Counted from the stretch's first letter, positions 14,755 through 22,122 are shown. The stretch is 64,000 bases of DNA from Flavobacterium phycosphaerae (GCF_010119235.1 NZ_JAAATZ010000001.1:1332501-1396500), one strand, 5' to 3'. A program made the numbers and translations. The notes: generated from the sequence alone by a model not told the origin.

Positions 14755-14787
14755 AGTTTCAATTATAGACTAACTATAATTGAAACT
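14755..14787 (-). terminator. Perfect 14-bp inverted repeat at the 3' end of the 14763-15098 gene
   Basis: AGTTTCAATTATAG (14755-14768) and its exact complement (14774-14787) are separated by a 5-nt loop. The stop codon of the minus-strand gene lies inside the hairpin. There is no T-tract, so it may act as an mRNA 3' stabiliser or as a weak terminator. Confidence 0.5.
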
Positions 14788-15098
14788 ATAAGTATAATTA
14801 AAACAGCAATTAGTAAGGTTTTCAAATACAGCTTTTGAATTTTTCTTTCTTCTCTGTAATCCGAAACATGGATAGTTTCTGTGCTGGCAATTAAGTCGTT
14901 TCTAAGGAGAAGTTGATCTATTTTTTCTCTATCGCTATCTAAAAGAAAATACTTTACACCATCTGAAATAAAAGGTTCATTTTCCTCATAATAATATTGG
15001 ATACCATATTTTTCTAATTCGGATTCAAAAATTATAATGTCTTTAAACGGAACATCTAGTTTAAAATGATTTTGGAATTTTACTTCACTACTTTTCAT
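14763..15098 (-). CDS. Hypothetical protein with C-terminal membrane anchor
   Basis: I do not recognise this 111-residue protein. The first 85 residues are soluble and charged (FKLDVPFKDIIIFESELEKYGI, with an acidic EENEPF loop) and the C-terminus is one membrane helix (LLIAVLIILIVSIIVSL, about 94-111), so it should be a tail-anchored protein facing the cytoplasm. Translation begins at ATG 15098. It lies 31 bp downstream of the 15130-15675 gene on the same strand and could be co-transcribed with it, but a copy of the GTTAGGCAAC inverted repeat sits near the end of that gene. Confidence 0.6.
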   Translation of the reverse strand: MKSSEVKFQNHFKLDVPFKDIIIFESELEKYGIQYYYEENEPFISDGVKYFLLDSDREKIDQLLLRNDLIASTETIHVSDYREERKIQKLYLKTLLIAVLIILIVSIIVSL

Positions 15099-15129
15099 AT
15101 GGTGGGTATTGAATATTGCAGTTTTTCGG

Positions 15130-15675
15130 TTACGGGAATTGGGTTTGGTTATTGCTTGAAACCGCTGTTAGGCAACGTTTATAATATTTTTTTAATTTTT
15201 TTAAAACAATTAGCCCAATAGTTAAAAATAGCCCAACACTGATAAAAAAGATTCCTCCAATTTTATTTTTGTTTCCTTTTACAAAATATGGTTTATTGTC
15301 TTTGTCTATAAACTCTAAATTTTTATCTAGCCTCGTATCTCTATTTTTTTGTAAAGGTGTAATATCAGAATGATAAGCAATTATTTCATCTCCAATTTTT
15401 AATTTATCTAATTGCTCAAATTTGGGACTGAAATCACCAGTTTCTTTTCCAATAAAAACTTGAAATACTAATGGATATCCTTCTATATGTATATATCTAG
15501 TATCTCTTGGATTAAGATTTTCAAAACTATCTCCGATATAATCAATTTTACCTTTGACTGTTTCAAATTCACTTTTAGATTTTAAACTGTTTGCATAGAT
15601 ATGAATGCCAAATGCGATAATAACAATATTTGCAATACTCCCTTTTATAAAAATAGGTTTTCTAGAATTTGTCAT
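15130..15675 (-). CDS. Hypothetical two-helix membrane protein bounded by inverted repeats
   Basis: This 181-residue protein has a helix near residues 12-28 and another near 138-158, with an extracytoplasmic region between them that carries a beta-rich segment (FETVKGKIDYIGDSFENL, YPLVFQVFIGKETGDF, LKIGDEIIAYH). The pattern is loosely like DUF3592-type proteins, but I cannot assign it. The last residues (RCLTAVSSNNQTQFP) are coded by DNA that includes the inverted repeat GTTGCCTAAC, so the gene may have acquired its 3' end with a repeat or cassette boundary. The matching repeat arm is just upstream of its start (15698-15707). Confidence 0.6.
   Translation of the reverse strand: MTNSRKPIFIKGSIANIVIIAFGIHIYANSLKSKSEFETVKGKIDYIGDSFENLNPRDTRYIHIEGYPLVFQVFIGKETGDFSPKFEQLDKLKIGDEIIAYHSDITPLQKNRDTRLDKNLEFIDKDNKPYFVKGNKNKIGGIFFISVGLFLTIGLIVLKKLKKYYKRCLTAVSSNNQTQFP
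15167..15176. repeat. Left arm of 10-bp inverted repeat (GTTAGGCAAC)
   Basis: GTTAGGCAAC lies inside the 3' end of the 15130-15675 gene and is the exact reverse complement of 15698-15707. It contains GTTAGGC, which fits the GTTRRRY core of integron attC sites. No integrase gene is in the window. Confidence 0.45.
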
Positions 15676-15697
15676 AGTTTATTTAATGTTGTAAAAT

Positions 15698-15707
15698 GTT
15701 GCCTAAC
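15698..15707. repeat. Right arm of 10-bp inverted repeat (GTTGCCTAAC)
   Basis: GTTGCCTAAC lies 22 nt upstream of the ATG at 15675 (minus strand). With the arm at 15167 it brackets one gene, an arrangement like an integron cassette (attC end, gene, attC start). Confidence 0.45.
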
Positions 15708-15948
15708 TTATTAATACACCCAACCAACCAATAATTTCGGATACGCCCAATAAGGTAAAGTTGCCTTTATAAACTCAAATGTAATAAAAATACAGCAGTA
15801 AGTTCAAACGATGTTGTTTGAGATTTTATTTTAGGGTAAGGCAGGTGTCAGTCTTTTTAAAATCACGGTTACCACTGCCGGTTAGCTAAGGAATACTAAC
15901 CACCAAAAGGCATGAAAACTTTGGCAACATTTTTGCATAAAAAAAAGG
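15708..15948. other. Intergenic stretch without a recognised gene
   Basis: The 15676-16022 gap (347 bp) holds the inverted-repeat arm at 15698 and the concentric palindrome at 15949. Between them I see only a short inverted repeat, GGTTAG and CTAACC at 15881-15902, and no convincing coding frame. Confidence 0.6.
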
Positions 15949-16000
15949 TGTAGCAAAGAAATCTGTAGCAAAATATTTTGCTACAATAAATTGTGCTACA
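15949..16000. promoter_or_regulatory. Concentric double palindrome of TGTAGCA half-sites, copy A
   Basis: Four 7-bp half-sites share one centre of symmetry: TGTAGCA at 15949 and 15964, TGCTACA at 15979 and 15994. Half-sites within each pair are 15 nt apart. The inner pair is part of a perfect 22-bp palindrome (15964-15985). The last half-site overlaps TACATTTA (15997-16004), a near -7 element, 19 nt before the HTH gene start. Copy B at 38812-38862 has the same geometry with TGTGGCA. Confidence 0.65.
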
Positions 16001-16022
16001 TTTAATTTATAAAAATAAAACT

Positions 16023-16577
16023 ATGGTAAGAAAGGAAACCGATAGAGACTACTTAGGACTTACCCAACAACAAATGGCATCGCTGTTAAAAGTTAGTCGC
16101 AGCAATTGGTCGCTCTTTGAGCTTGGGTTAAGAAATTTACCTCCAACAGCTGGTTTAAGACAAGCTGAAATGATGATTTATATGCTCTCGCCGGAAGGCA
16201 AAGCTCTTAATAACCTGCCCGACATCCAACAAGAGGAGGAAACCCTAAAAAAAATGTTGAAAAAAAAACAAAAGGGGAACGATTATCGGCAGAGTAAAAT
16301 TACCCGAAAAATAGAAAGAGCAAAGGAAAAATGGGTGCAATACCAAAAAGCAACTCACCTGATGTACTTTTTAAGCAAGCCAGCTCAAATGGAAAAAGCT
16401 TTAGCCCCGAAAGCAGTGCCTATTATAACGGAATTGGTTAATAGGAACTTTAAAAAATATACTCAAGAAGTAGATTTACTGCAACTGGACTTGGAGCTAC
16501 TGCAAGCAGAACAGCAGGTGTTTGAAAGGGCCTTGTCTAAACTGGAGAGTACGGGCACTTCGACAGGCTCAGTGTGA
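16023..16577 (+). CDS. HTH (Xre-like) N-terminal domain protein
   Basis: The protein has 184 residues from ATG 16023. An in-frame ATG at 15993 overlaps the palindrome and adds a poor N-terminus, so it is not preferred. Residues 8-40 look like a helix-turn-helix of the Cro/Xre type (LGLTQQQMASLLKVSRSNWSLFELG in two turns). The rest is charged and helical, with coiled-coil tendency (about 65-110 and 140-175). The C-terminal STGTSTGSV is coded by a palindromic repeat (16557-16577), so the natural end was probably extended by repeat insertion. The upstream concentric palindrome overlaps its likely promoter, making autoregulation plausible. Confidence 0.68.
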   Translation: MVRKETDRDYLGLTQQQMASLLKVSRSNWSLFELGLRNLPPTAGLRQAEMMIYMLSPEGKALNNLPDIQQEEETLKKMLKKKQKGNDYRQSKITRKIERAKEKWVQYQKATHLMYFLSKPAQMEKALAPKAVPIITELVNRNFKKYTQEVDLLQLDLELLQAEQQVFERALSKLESTGTSTGSV

Positions 16578-16664
16578 CACTACTGTTTTAATTGTGTTTT
16601 GTTTAGTTAGTTTTTTTATGAAGATGCAATTAGCATTACGACTGTCAGTCTGAGCTTGTCGAAG
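16557..16664. repeat. REP-like inverted repeat pair
   Basis: ACTTCGACAGGCTCAGTGTGA (16557 onward) and TGTCAGTCTGAGCTTGTCGA (16643 onward) are imperfect inverted copies of one palindromic unit about 65 nt apart. The first overlaps the 3' end of the HTH gene. Such CTTCGACA..GCTCAG units are dispersed extragenic repeats in many Bacteroidota as far as I know. The pair may also terminate transcription. Confidence 0.65.
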
Positions 16665-16691
16665 ACCTTTGTTTTGATTGTTTTTGCTTAA

Positions 16692-16739
16692 AAAGCACTT
16701 CGACTCCCGATAGCTATCGGGACAGTTGACAATGTGCTT
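16692..16739. repeat. Third repeat unit carrying a 16-bp perfect palindrome
   Basis: CACTTCGAC (16696-16704) matches the start of the REP-like unit. It is followed by the perfect palindrome CCCGATAGCTATCGGG (16706-16721), and AAGCAC/GTGCTT close an outer stem (16693 and 16739). It is probably a variant of the same dispersed repeat and may terminate the converging minus-strand nodB transcript. Confidence 0.6.
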
Positions 16740-16765
16740 CTTATTGTATTTAGTGTTAGGACAGC

Positions 16766-17401
16766 TTACTCCAGCTTGTCACAAACCCACCCTTTTGCTT
16801 TCAGGAAGGCTAAGGTTTTGGGTAAGGCATACCTCAGGTTTGGCTCCGCTTTTACACTGTCGTGAAAAACAATGATACTGCCGGGAGTTACATTTTGCAA
16901 TACATTCTCGAGGCATTTTTCCGGGGTGATGCTGCGGTCAAAATCCATGCTGATGATGTCCCACATGATAATGCGATACCCCATTCGACGCAAGACTCTG
17001 GATTGTGAGGGTTTGATTTTACCGTAGGGAGGGCGAAACAGAATTGTGAATTGTGAATTGTGAATGGTGAATTGTGAATTGCAGCGTTGGACATCGTTAA
17101 TGTAGGTTGGGTTGGGGGTTTTCCAGCCTTTCAGATGATTAAATGTATGGTTGCCGATGGCGTGTCCGGCTTCGATGGTTTTTTTGAAAATCTCGGAGTG
17201 TTTTTCAACGTTGTTGCCAATGCAGAAGAAAGTCGCTTGAGCGTTGTATTGTTTTAATTGGTCTAAAACCCATTCGGTAATTTCGGGCGTAGGGCCATCG
17301 TCAAAAGTGAGGAACACTTTATTTCTCTGATTGGGGCTATCCCACACATAGTTAGGAAATACCCATTTGATCCACCGATTTGTTTTGACCCAAAAACTCA
17401 T
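16766..17401 (-). CDS. Polysaccharide deacetylase (NodB domain) with in-frame heptamer repeat
   Basis: This 211-residue protein has the NodB motifs in order: TFDDGPTP (catalytic base and metal Asp), GNHTFNH (metal His pair), RPPYGK, the DIISMDF region and IIVFHDS. It should remove acetyl groups from a peptidoglycan- or polysaccharide-type substrate as a metal-dependent hydrolase. Between motifs 2 and 3 there is an insertion, CNSQFTIHNSQFTILF, coded by tandem GTGAATT heptamers (17042-17080). No export signal is obvious; the N-terminus VKTNRWIKWVFPN is basic and aromatic. It is 70 bp downstream of the DUF2723 gene on the same strand, with a terminator between them. Confidence 0.9.
   Translation of the reverse strand: MSFWVKTNRWIKWVFPNYVWDSPNQRNKVFLTFDDGPTPEITEWVLDQLKQYNAQATFFCIGNNVEKHSEIFKKTIEAGHAIGNHTFNHLKGWKTPNPTYINDVQRCNSQFTIHNSQFTILFRPPYGKIKPSQSRVLRRMGYRIIMWDIISMDFDRSITPEKCLENVLQNVTPGSIIVFHDSVKAEPNLRYALPKTLAFLKAKGWVCDKLE
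17042..17080. repeat. Heptanucleotide tandem repeat inside the deacetylase gene
   Basis: About five and a half units of AATTGTG (one unit AATGGTG) lie within the coding frame and encode NSQFTI-HNSQFTI on the minus strand. Seven-base units change frame unless the total length is compensated, yet the frame is open here. Confidence 0.8.
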
Positions 17402-17412
17402 AGGCTAAATAT

Positions 17413-17451
17413 AAAAAAAATGTGCCAATATGAATCTTCGTATTGGCACAT
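17413..17451 (-). terminator. Rho-independent terminator after the DUF2723 gene
   Basis: TGTGCCAATA (17421-17430) and TATTGGCACA (17441-17450) form a perfect 10-bp stem with a 10-nt loop. On the minus strand the stem is followed by a run of eight T residues (the A-run at 17413-17420 on the plus strand). Confidence 0.85.
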
Positions 17452-17471
17452 CTTTAAAATTGTAAAGGGTA

Positions 17472-20400
17472 TTATTCTTTGTCTCTGCCAAAGCGTTCAA
17501 AGCGTTGTACAAAAGCGTTGAATGTTGGTTTGTTTTTGTTGTAAAACTCCATATCGCCACGGTCTTTCATCACTATCAATAAACTGCGGTAGCGTTCAAT
17601 ATCCGTAATAATATCCGTAGCAATACCGTTTTGAATAGAAGGTTGAATGCCGGCAAAATACGTCAAGCTTTGTTTGTATTTGGTCATTAATCGTTCTAAC
17701 AGCTCACGAGCTTTGGCTTTTTCACCAATTTCGTAATACCCGCTCACAAAAGGTTCTACCATGGTGTAGTAGCCATAATAATCCATCGGCATTTTGGTTA
17801 AGGCCAATTCAATAATCTTTTTAGCTTTTTCGGTTTTCCCTTCATTGATTAGCTGTTCCATCAATCGCGCCATATTGGTACGATACGAGATACTGTTTTT
17901 ACGCGTTTCCGGATCGTGGTAAATGGTCGTTAAATCGCCGTTACCCCAACTCCAGTTCATCACTAGATTGTACATTTTATCGCTGTCGATATCACCCATG
18001 TCGTATGGGTTTTCTTTGTCAATTGGCGTTCTTACCGGTACTAATTTGTAGACCAATCCGTCCAACTGCAGGTAGTCTTTCATCCAAAGATAATCGTCGT
18101 CCCCAAAGCTGCCACCGGTAAAATACACAGGACGTTTCCAGTTGTTGTTGGCCAACACGTCTAACATCATCAATCGGTTTTTATACATCGCGCTGCCTTT
18201 GATGTCTAAATCAATGTAAGGAACAATCGAATCGTTGTATTTAGCGTTAACCACCTTGTTCTTAATGATGGTATTCTTATCTACCGGAATTCTGATTTTG
18301 TTCGTCGGATAGAAGTGAATCGTTTGTCCGTTTTGCGCATCAATAGTCGATTTCGGATTTTTGATAAAGGCAATGAAATCTTTTAACTCCCAACGGGCTT
18401 CGGTTTTAGGATAATGTAAAACATAATCCAACTTGTCGCCCACATATTCGTTGTGGGTAAAAGAAATAGGCAACCCGTCTGATTTATACGTTTTGAATTT
18501 CATTTGGTCAATATACCAGTCGGTCATAAACAATTGGGTGTTTACGATTTTAATATCGGTTCTTACGCCTTCAATTTCCTGAGCGTACCAAAGCGGGAAC
18601 GTATCGTTGTCGCCAATGGTAAACAAGATAGCGTTAGGGTCACAAGACTCGAGATAGTTTTTAGCCATCGCGATAGAAGTGTATTTTTGAGCACGGCTGT
18701 GGTCATCCCAGTTTTGAGACGCCATAAGTACCGGAGCTGCCAACAGACAAGCGCCAATCACTATAGGGCCAAGCAGTTTTGATTTCACATAATCGGTTAT
18801 GATTTCATAAATGGCAAAGACGCCAAACCCAACCCAAATGGCAAACACATAAAACGAACCAACTAAAGCATAGTCTCTTTCACGCGGTTCGAATGGTCTT
18901 TCATTTAAATAAATTTTGAGTGCCAAACCGGTGAATAAAAATAAAACCAGCAATACGTAGAAACTCTTTAAGTCTCTTTGCGCGTGGTATAAAAGTCCGA
19001 TTACCCCAATGATAAACGGCAGGAAGTAATACACATTTCTGCCTTTGTTGTTTTTCACGTCATCCGGTAGGTTTTCCTGTGTTCCTTTGCCGAGATGCAC
19101 TTGGTCAATAAACTTAATGCCGCTAATCCAGTTGCCGTCCAGGTTGTCGTATTTTCCTTGAATGTCGTTTTGTCTTCCCACGAAATTCCACAACAAATAC
19201 CTGCCGTACATATACCCAAATTGGTATTCAATCATAAAGCTCAGGTTGTCCCAAGTAGAAGGTTTTTCGATGGTTAAATAATCGCTGTATTTTTTCAGGA
19301 ACGAAATATAATCTTCGTTGTCAATTTTTTTCTGATTGTAGGCCGTTTGAAATTCGTTAATGTTTTTTTGCATTTCTTCTTTCAACTGTCCAACGGCTTG
19401 TGCTACTTGATCTTCGCTCAGACTGTCAATATCAACACCGTATTGCGCCAAGTCCTCTTCATAAGGATAATCCTGATTCAGTTTGAATTTAGGAACGCCG
19501 GTAAATTGTACATAATTGTCGATGTGGTCGGTACTCCAAAGACGCGGAAGGATTGCTTTTTGATTGTCATCGGTATTTTGATCGGCGTTTTTGTAGTTGT
19601 TTACAATCACGTATTTACCGGTTTTATAATCTCTTTCGTAGTTAGGCGCTTTGTCTAAATAAGGTTGGTCTTTGTCTAATCCGGCAAAAGTATCGGTATA
19701 CTGTGGTCCGTAGAATAATGGGTTAACACCATACTGCTCACGGTTGTAGTACGCCAAAACCTCGGCAGCATCAGAAGGTTTGTTTTCATTAATCACTACG
19801 TTGGCATTGGCACGAATCGGCAACATCATCCAGGTAGAGAATCCTATTAATACAAACAGGATACATAATAATATGGTATTGAACAGCGGGTGTCCTTTTT
19901 CGCGGGTATACTTTAGTCCGAAATAGAAAGTAACCACCATTAACAAGGCCGAGAATATGGTTCCGGAGTTGAATGGCATTCCAAAACTATTCACCATAAA
20001 GATTTCCATTTTTCCGAAGAAAGCCAGCGTGTAAGGCAATAATAATTTGAAGATAAAAAGTAACACCGCTACGATGATCACATTGGCTAACAGGAAATTT
20101 TTGACGGTAACTTTTTTGTAATTTTTAAAGAAATATAAAAACCCAATCGCCGGAATGGTAAGCAAGGCCATAAAGTGCACCCCGAAGGATAGTCCGACAA
20201 TCAGCGAAATCAATAACAACCATCGGTTTCCTCTTGGTGTATGCATGTCTTGTTCCCAACGTAAGCCCAGCCAAAACAATAAGGCAATAAATAAGGAGGC
20301 CATGGCGTATACTTCGGCTTCTACGGCATTGAACCAAAAACTATCCGAGAAAGTAAAGGTCAGCGCGCCAACAAAAGAACTTCCGAGTATAACAATGGCT

Positions 20401-20750
20401 TTGTTGTTATCTACCTCGGTATAAGAGGAAACTATTTTTTTTAATATAATCGAAGACGACCAAAACATAAACAATATGGTAAAGGCGCTCGAGAACACTG
20501 ACATCATATTGACCATCAAGGCTATGGTTTCTTTACTGGTGGCAAACATGGCAAAGAAAGCACCCAAGATTTGAAACAACGGCGCTCCCGGTGGGTGGCC
20601 CACTTCTAGCTTGGCAGCGGTTGCGATGTATTCGCCACAATCCCAAAAACTCATGGTAGGTTCAACCGTTAAAGAATAAGTGATTAAAGCAATGGTAAAT
20701 GTTGTCCATCCGATGATGGTGTTCCATTTATTGAAGTTAAAATTCATCAT
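17472..20750 (-). CDS. DUF2723 membrane protein (GT-C/TMEM260-like, possible O-glycosyltransferase)
   Basis: This 1092-residue protein starts with MMNFNFNKWNTIIGW; either of two adjacent ATGs could be used. The N-terminal half is a multi-span domain with the DUF2723 signature PTMSFWDCGEYIATAAKLEVGHPPGAP near residues 30-57 (described in parts: SFWDCGEYI, then GHPPGAP), where the acidic residues are in the catalytic loop position of GT-C glycosyltransferases. The C-terminal half (about 650-1092) is soluble, likely periplasmic, and ends with helical repeats resembling TPRs (KAKKIIELALTKMPMD, KARELLERLMTKY). Related proteins are described as TMEM260/PMT-like glycosyltransferases and are common in Bacteroidota, where many exported proteins are O-glycosylated. 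The exact acceptor is unproven. Confidence 0.85.
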   Translation of the reverse strand: MMNFNFNKWNTIIGWTTFTIALITYSLTVEPTMSFWDCGEYIATAAKLEVGHPPGAPLFQILGAFFAMFATSKETIALMVNMMSVFSSAFTILFMFWSSSIILKKIVSSYTEVDNNKAIVILGSSFVGALTFTFSDSFWFNAVEAEVYAMASLFIALLFWLGLRWEQDMHTPRGNRWLLLISLIVGLSFGVHFMALLTIPAIGFLYFFKNYKKVTVKNFLLANVIIVAVLLFIFKLLLPYTLAFFGKMEIFMVNSFGMPFNSGTIFSALLMVVTFYFGLKYTREKGHPLFNTILLCILFVLIGFSTWMMLPIRANANVVINENKPSDAAEVLAYYNREQYGVNPLFYGPQYTDTFAGLDKDQPYLDKAPNYERDYKTGKYVIVNNYKNADQNTDDNQKAILPRLWSTDHIDNYVQFTGVPKFKLNQDYPYEEDLAQYGVDIDSLSEDQVAQAVGQLKEEMQKNINEFQTAYNQKKIDNEDYISFLKKYSDYLTIEKPSTWDNLSFMIEYQFGYMYGRYLLWNFVGRQNDIQGKYDNLDGNWISGIKFIDQVHLGKGTQENLPDDVKNNKGRNVYYFLPFIIGVIGLLYHAQRDLKSFYVLLVLFLFTGLALKIYLNERPFEPRERDYALVGSFYVFAIWVGFGVFAIYEIITDYVKSKLLGPIVIGACLLAAPVLMASQNWDDHSRAQKYTSIAMAKNYLESCDPNAILFTIGDNDTFPLWYAQEIEGVRTDIKIVNTQLFMTDWYIDQMKFKTYKSDGLPISFTHNEYVGDKLDYVLHYPKTEARWELKDFIAFIKNPKSTIDAQNGQTIHFYPTNKIRIPVDKNTIIKNKVVNAKYNDSIVPYIDLDIKGSAMYKNRLMMLDVLANNNWKRPVYFTGGSFGDDDYLWMKDYLQLDGLVYKLVPVRTPIDKENPYDMGDIDSDKMYNLVMNWSWGNGDLTTIYHDPETRKNSISYRTNMARLMEQLINEGKTEKAKKIIELALTKMPMDYYGYYTMVEPFVSGYYEIGEKAKARELLERLMTKYKQSLTYFAGIQPSIQNGIATDIITDIERYRSLLIVMKDRGDMEFYNKNKPTFNAFVQRFERFGRDKE

Positions 20751-20923
20751 ATAAGTATGAAATGAAAGGGTTTTGTTTTGATGCTACAAAGAAACTATTT
20801 TTTTAACGCAAGTAAACGCGTATTAACAAATTTTTCTCAAAATGATAACGAATTAACTACAAGTTTATTATGCCGTTACCGGGAAAGAATTCAAGGATAG
20901 TTTTTAATTTTTTTGTGTAATTG

Positions 20924-20954
20924 TTTGTGTAAAATAAAATTTGTTCTAAATTTG
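20924..20954 (+). promoter_or_regulatory. Bacteroidota-type promoter of tRNA-Gln
   Basis: TTTG at 20924-20927, a 19-nt spacer, and TAAATTTG (20947-20954) match the -33/-7 consensus TTTG..TANNTTTG. The -7 element ends 19 nt before the tRNA. Confidence 0.75.
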
Positions 20955-20973
20955 CACTCGCATTAAGCAAATC

Positions 20974-21044
20974 TGGTCTATGGTGTAATGGTAACACTAC
21001 GGTTTTTGGTGCCGTCTTTCTAGGTTCGAGTCCTAGTAGACCAA
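20974..21044 (+). tRNA. tRNA-Gln (anticodon TTG)
   Basis: The cloverleaf is complete. The acceptor arms TGGTCTA (20974-20980) and TAGACCA (21037-21043) pair over 7 bp. The D arm contains GGTAACAC. The anticodon loop TTTTGGT places TTG at positions 34-36. The T arm has CTAGGTTCGAGTCCTAG with the invariant TTCGA loop. The discriminator is A and CCA is not encoded. U1-A72 pairing is typical of glutamine tRNAs. A terminator hairpin follows immediately. Confidence 0.95.
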
Positions 21045-21048
21045 CGAT

Positions 21049-21078
21049 AAATCCCGCAACTAGCGGGATTTTTTGTTT
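21049..21078 (+). terminator. Terminator of tRNA-Gln
   Basis: AAATCCCGC (21049-21057) pairs with GCGGGATTT (21063-21071) over a 5-nt loop and is followed by further T residues. Confidence 0.88.
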
Positions 21079-21137
21079 TATGTTGGGAAAGAAGTTTATC
21101 CTGACTTTTATTTTTTGGAAAGTTCCGGCAGACCAAT

Positions 21138-21169
21138 AAAAAAGCCTCTCCATAGGGAGAGGCTTTTTT
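21138..21169 (-). terminator. Bidirectional terminator downstream of the universal stress protein gene
   Basis: GCCTCTCC (21144-21151) and GGAGAGGC (21156-21163) form the stem, flanked by six A and six T residues, so it can stop the minus-strand usp transcript and any read-through from the tRNA side. Confidence 0.88.
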
Positions 21170-21189
21170 GTTTTATAGTGTTATCTCTT

Positions 21190-22014
21190 TTAGATTTTAA
21201 AAGTAACTACCGGTCTAACAGCGTGATTTACTAAATCTTCACTAACACTGCCGTTGAAGAAGTGAGAAAGACCTTTTCTGCCGTGTGTAGACATTCCGAT
21301 TAAATCAGCATCAATAGAGTTGGTGAAATTTAACACACCGCTCTCTACATTAACATCATTATAGATATGAGTAGAATATTTGTTTATGGTAAAGCCTGAA
21401 ACAAAATTGTTCATGATGTCTTTTGCGATATGAGTGGGTTTGAAACTGCTTGGTGTGTTTATCATTACCAAATTCAGTTCGGCGTCAAATTTGTTGGCAA
21501 ACTCTACTACTTTAGCAAATGGTTTTTTGATTTCATCTGCAAAGTCGGAGGCGAATACAAATTTATCTACTTCAAAATCTCCGGCTTCTTTCTTAATGAT
21601 TAGCACAGGAATATCAGAATTACGAACTACTTTCTCTGCATTAGAACCGACAAACATTTCTTTGAAACCGCTGGCACCGTGAGAGCCCATTACGATTAAA
21701 TCAACATCATTCTTTTTGCTGATATTCATGATACCGTCAAAAGCCAATTCGAATTGTATAATTTCTGAAACTTTTAAGTCAGCCAAACTTTCATCATCCA
21801 TTAAATCTTCCAGTTTGTTAATTGCCGCATTTTTAAAAAGCATGATTTCAGGTAAATCATGACCGCTTCCTATAGCGTCACTGGCTTGATGAGGTAATTC
21901 TAACATGTGAAGAAGGAAGATTTCACCGCCGTTTTTTCGGGCAATTTGAGCGGCAACTTTTAAAGCGTATCCGGCGTGTTCTGAGAAGTCAGTTGGGACT
22001 AATATTTTTTTCAT
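21190..22014 (-). CDS. Tandem universal stress protein (two Usp domains)
   Basis: This 274-residue protein consists of two UspA-like domains (about 1-145 and 150-274). The first begins KKILVPTDFSEHAGYAL and has the ATP-binding signature MGSHGASGFKEMFVGSNAE followed by PVLIIKK, the G-2x-G-9x-G(S/T) pattern of nucleotide-binding Usps. The second has GMSTHGRKGLSHFFNGSVSED near the C-terminus with the same pattern. Such tandem Usps bind ATP and act in stress or growth-arrest physiology; no catalytic activity can be assigned. It is monocistronic, divergent from the rimP operon, with a bidirectional terminator at 21138. Confidence 0.93.
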   Translation of the reverse strand: MKKILVPTDFSEHAGYALKVAAQIARKNGGEIFLLHMLELPHQASDAIGSGHDLPEIMLFKNAAINKLEDLMDDESLADLKVSEIIQFELAFDGIMNISKKNDVDLIVMGSHGASGFKEMFVGSNAEKVVRNSDIPVLIIKKEAGDFEVDKFVFASDFADEIKKPFAKVVEFANKFDAELNLVMINTPSSFKPTHIAKDIMNNFVSGFTINKYSTHIYNDVNVESGVLNFTNSIDADLIGMSTHGRKGLSHFFNGSVSEDLVNHAVRPVVTFKI

Positions 22015-22092
22015 GATATAAAAAATAAATTTTGGATTGTATATATTTATTAAGACAATAAAGGTATTATTTTTTTTTGATACCGCAATGAT

Positions 22093-22122
22093 TTTTGATT
22101 TATAAAAAAATAACTATATTTG
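22093..22122 (+). promoter_or_regulatory. Promoter of the rimP-nusA-infB operon
   Basis: TTTTG at 22093-22097 and an exact TANNTTTG element, TATATTTG at 22115-22122, are separated by 17 nt. Transcription should start near 22130, leaving a leader of about 60 nt before rimP. Confidence 0.7.

Noticed and set aside
20782..20788. Single TGCTACA half-site upstream of the DUF2723 gene
   Set aside because: There is no partner half-site at the expected spacing, so it is probably chance.
21110..21137. Possible partial copy of the tRNA-Gln 3' end (GCAGACCAA) as an integration scar
   Set aside because: Only about 9 bases match well, the distance is under 100 bp, and no integrase or foreign genes lie between.
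20857..21153. 98-codon minus-strand frame
   Set aside because: It is the antisense of tRNA-Gln; its GLEPR-type stretch is the usual false translation of a tRNA complement.
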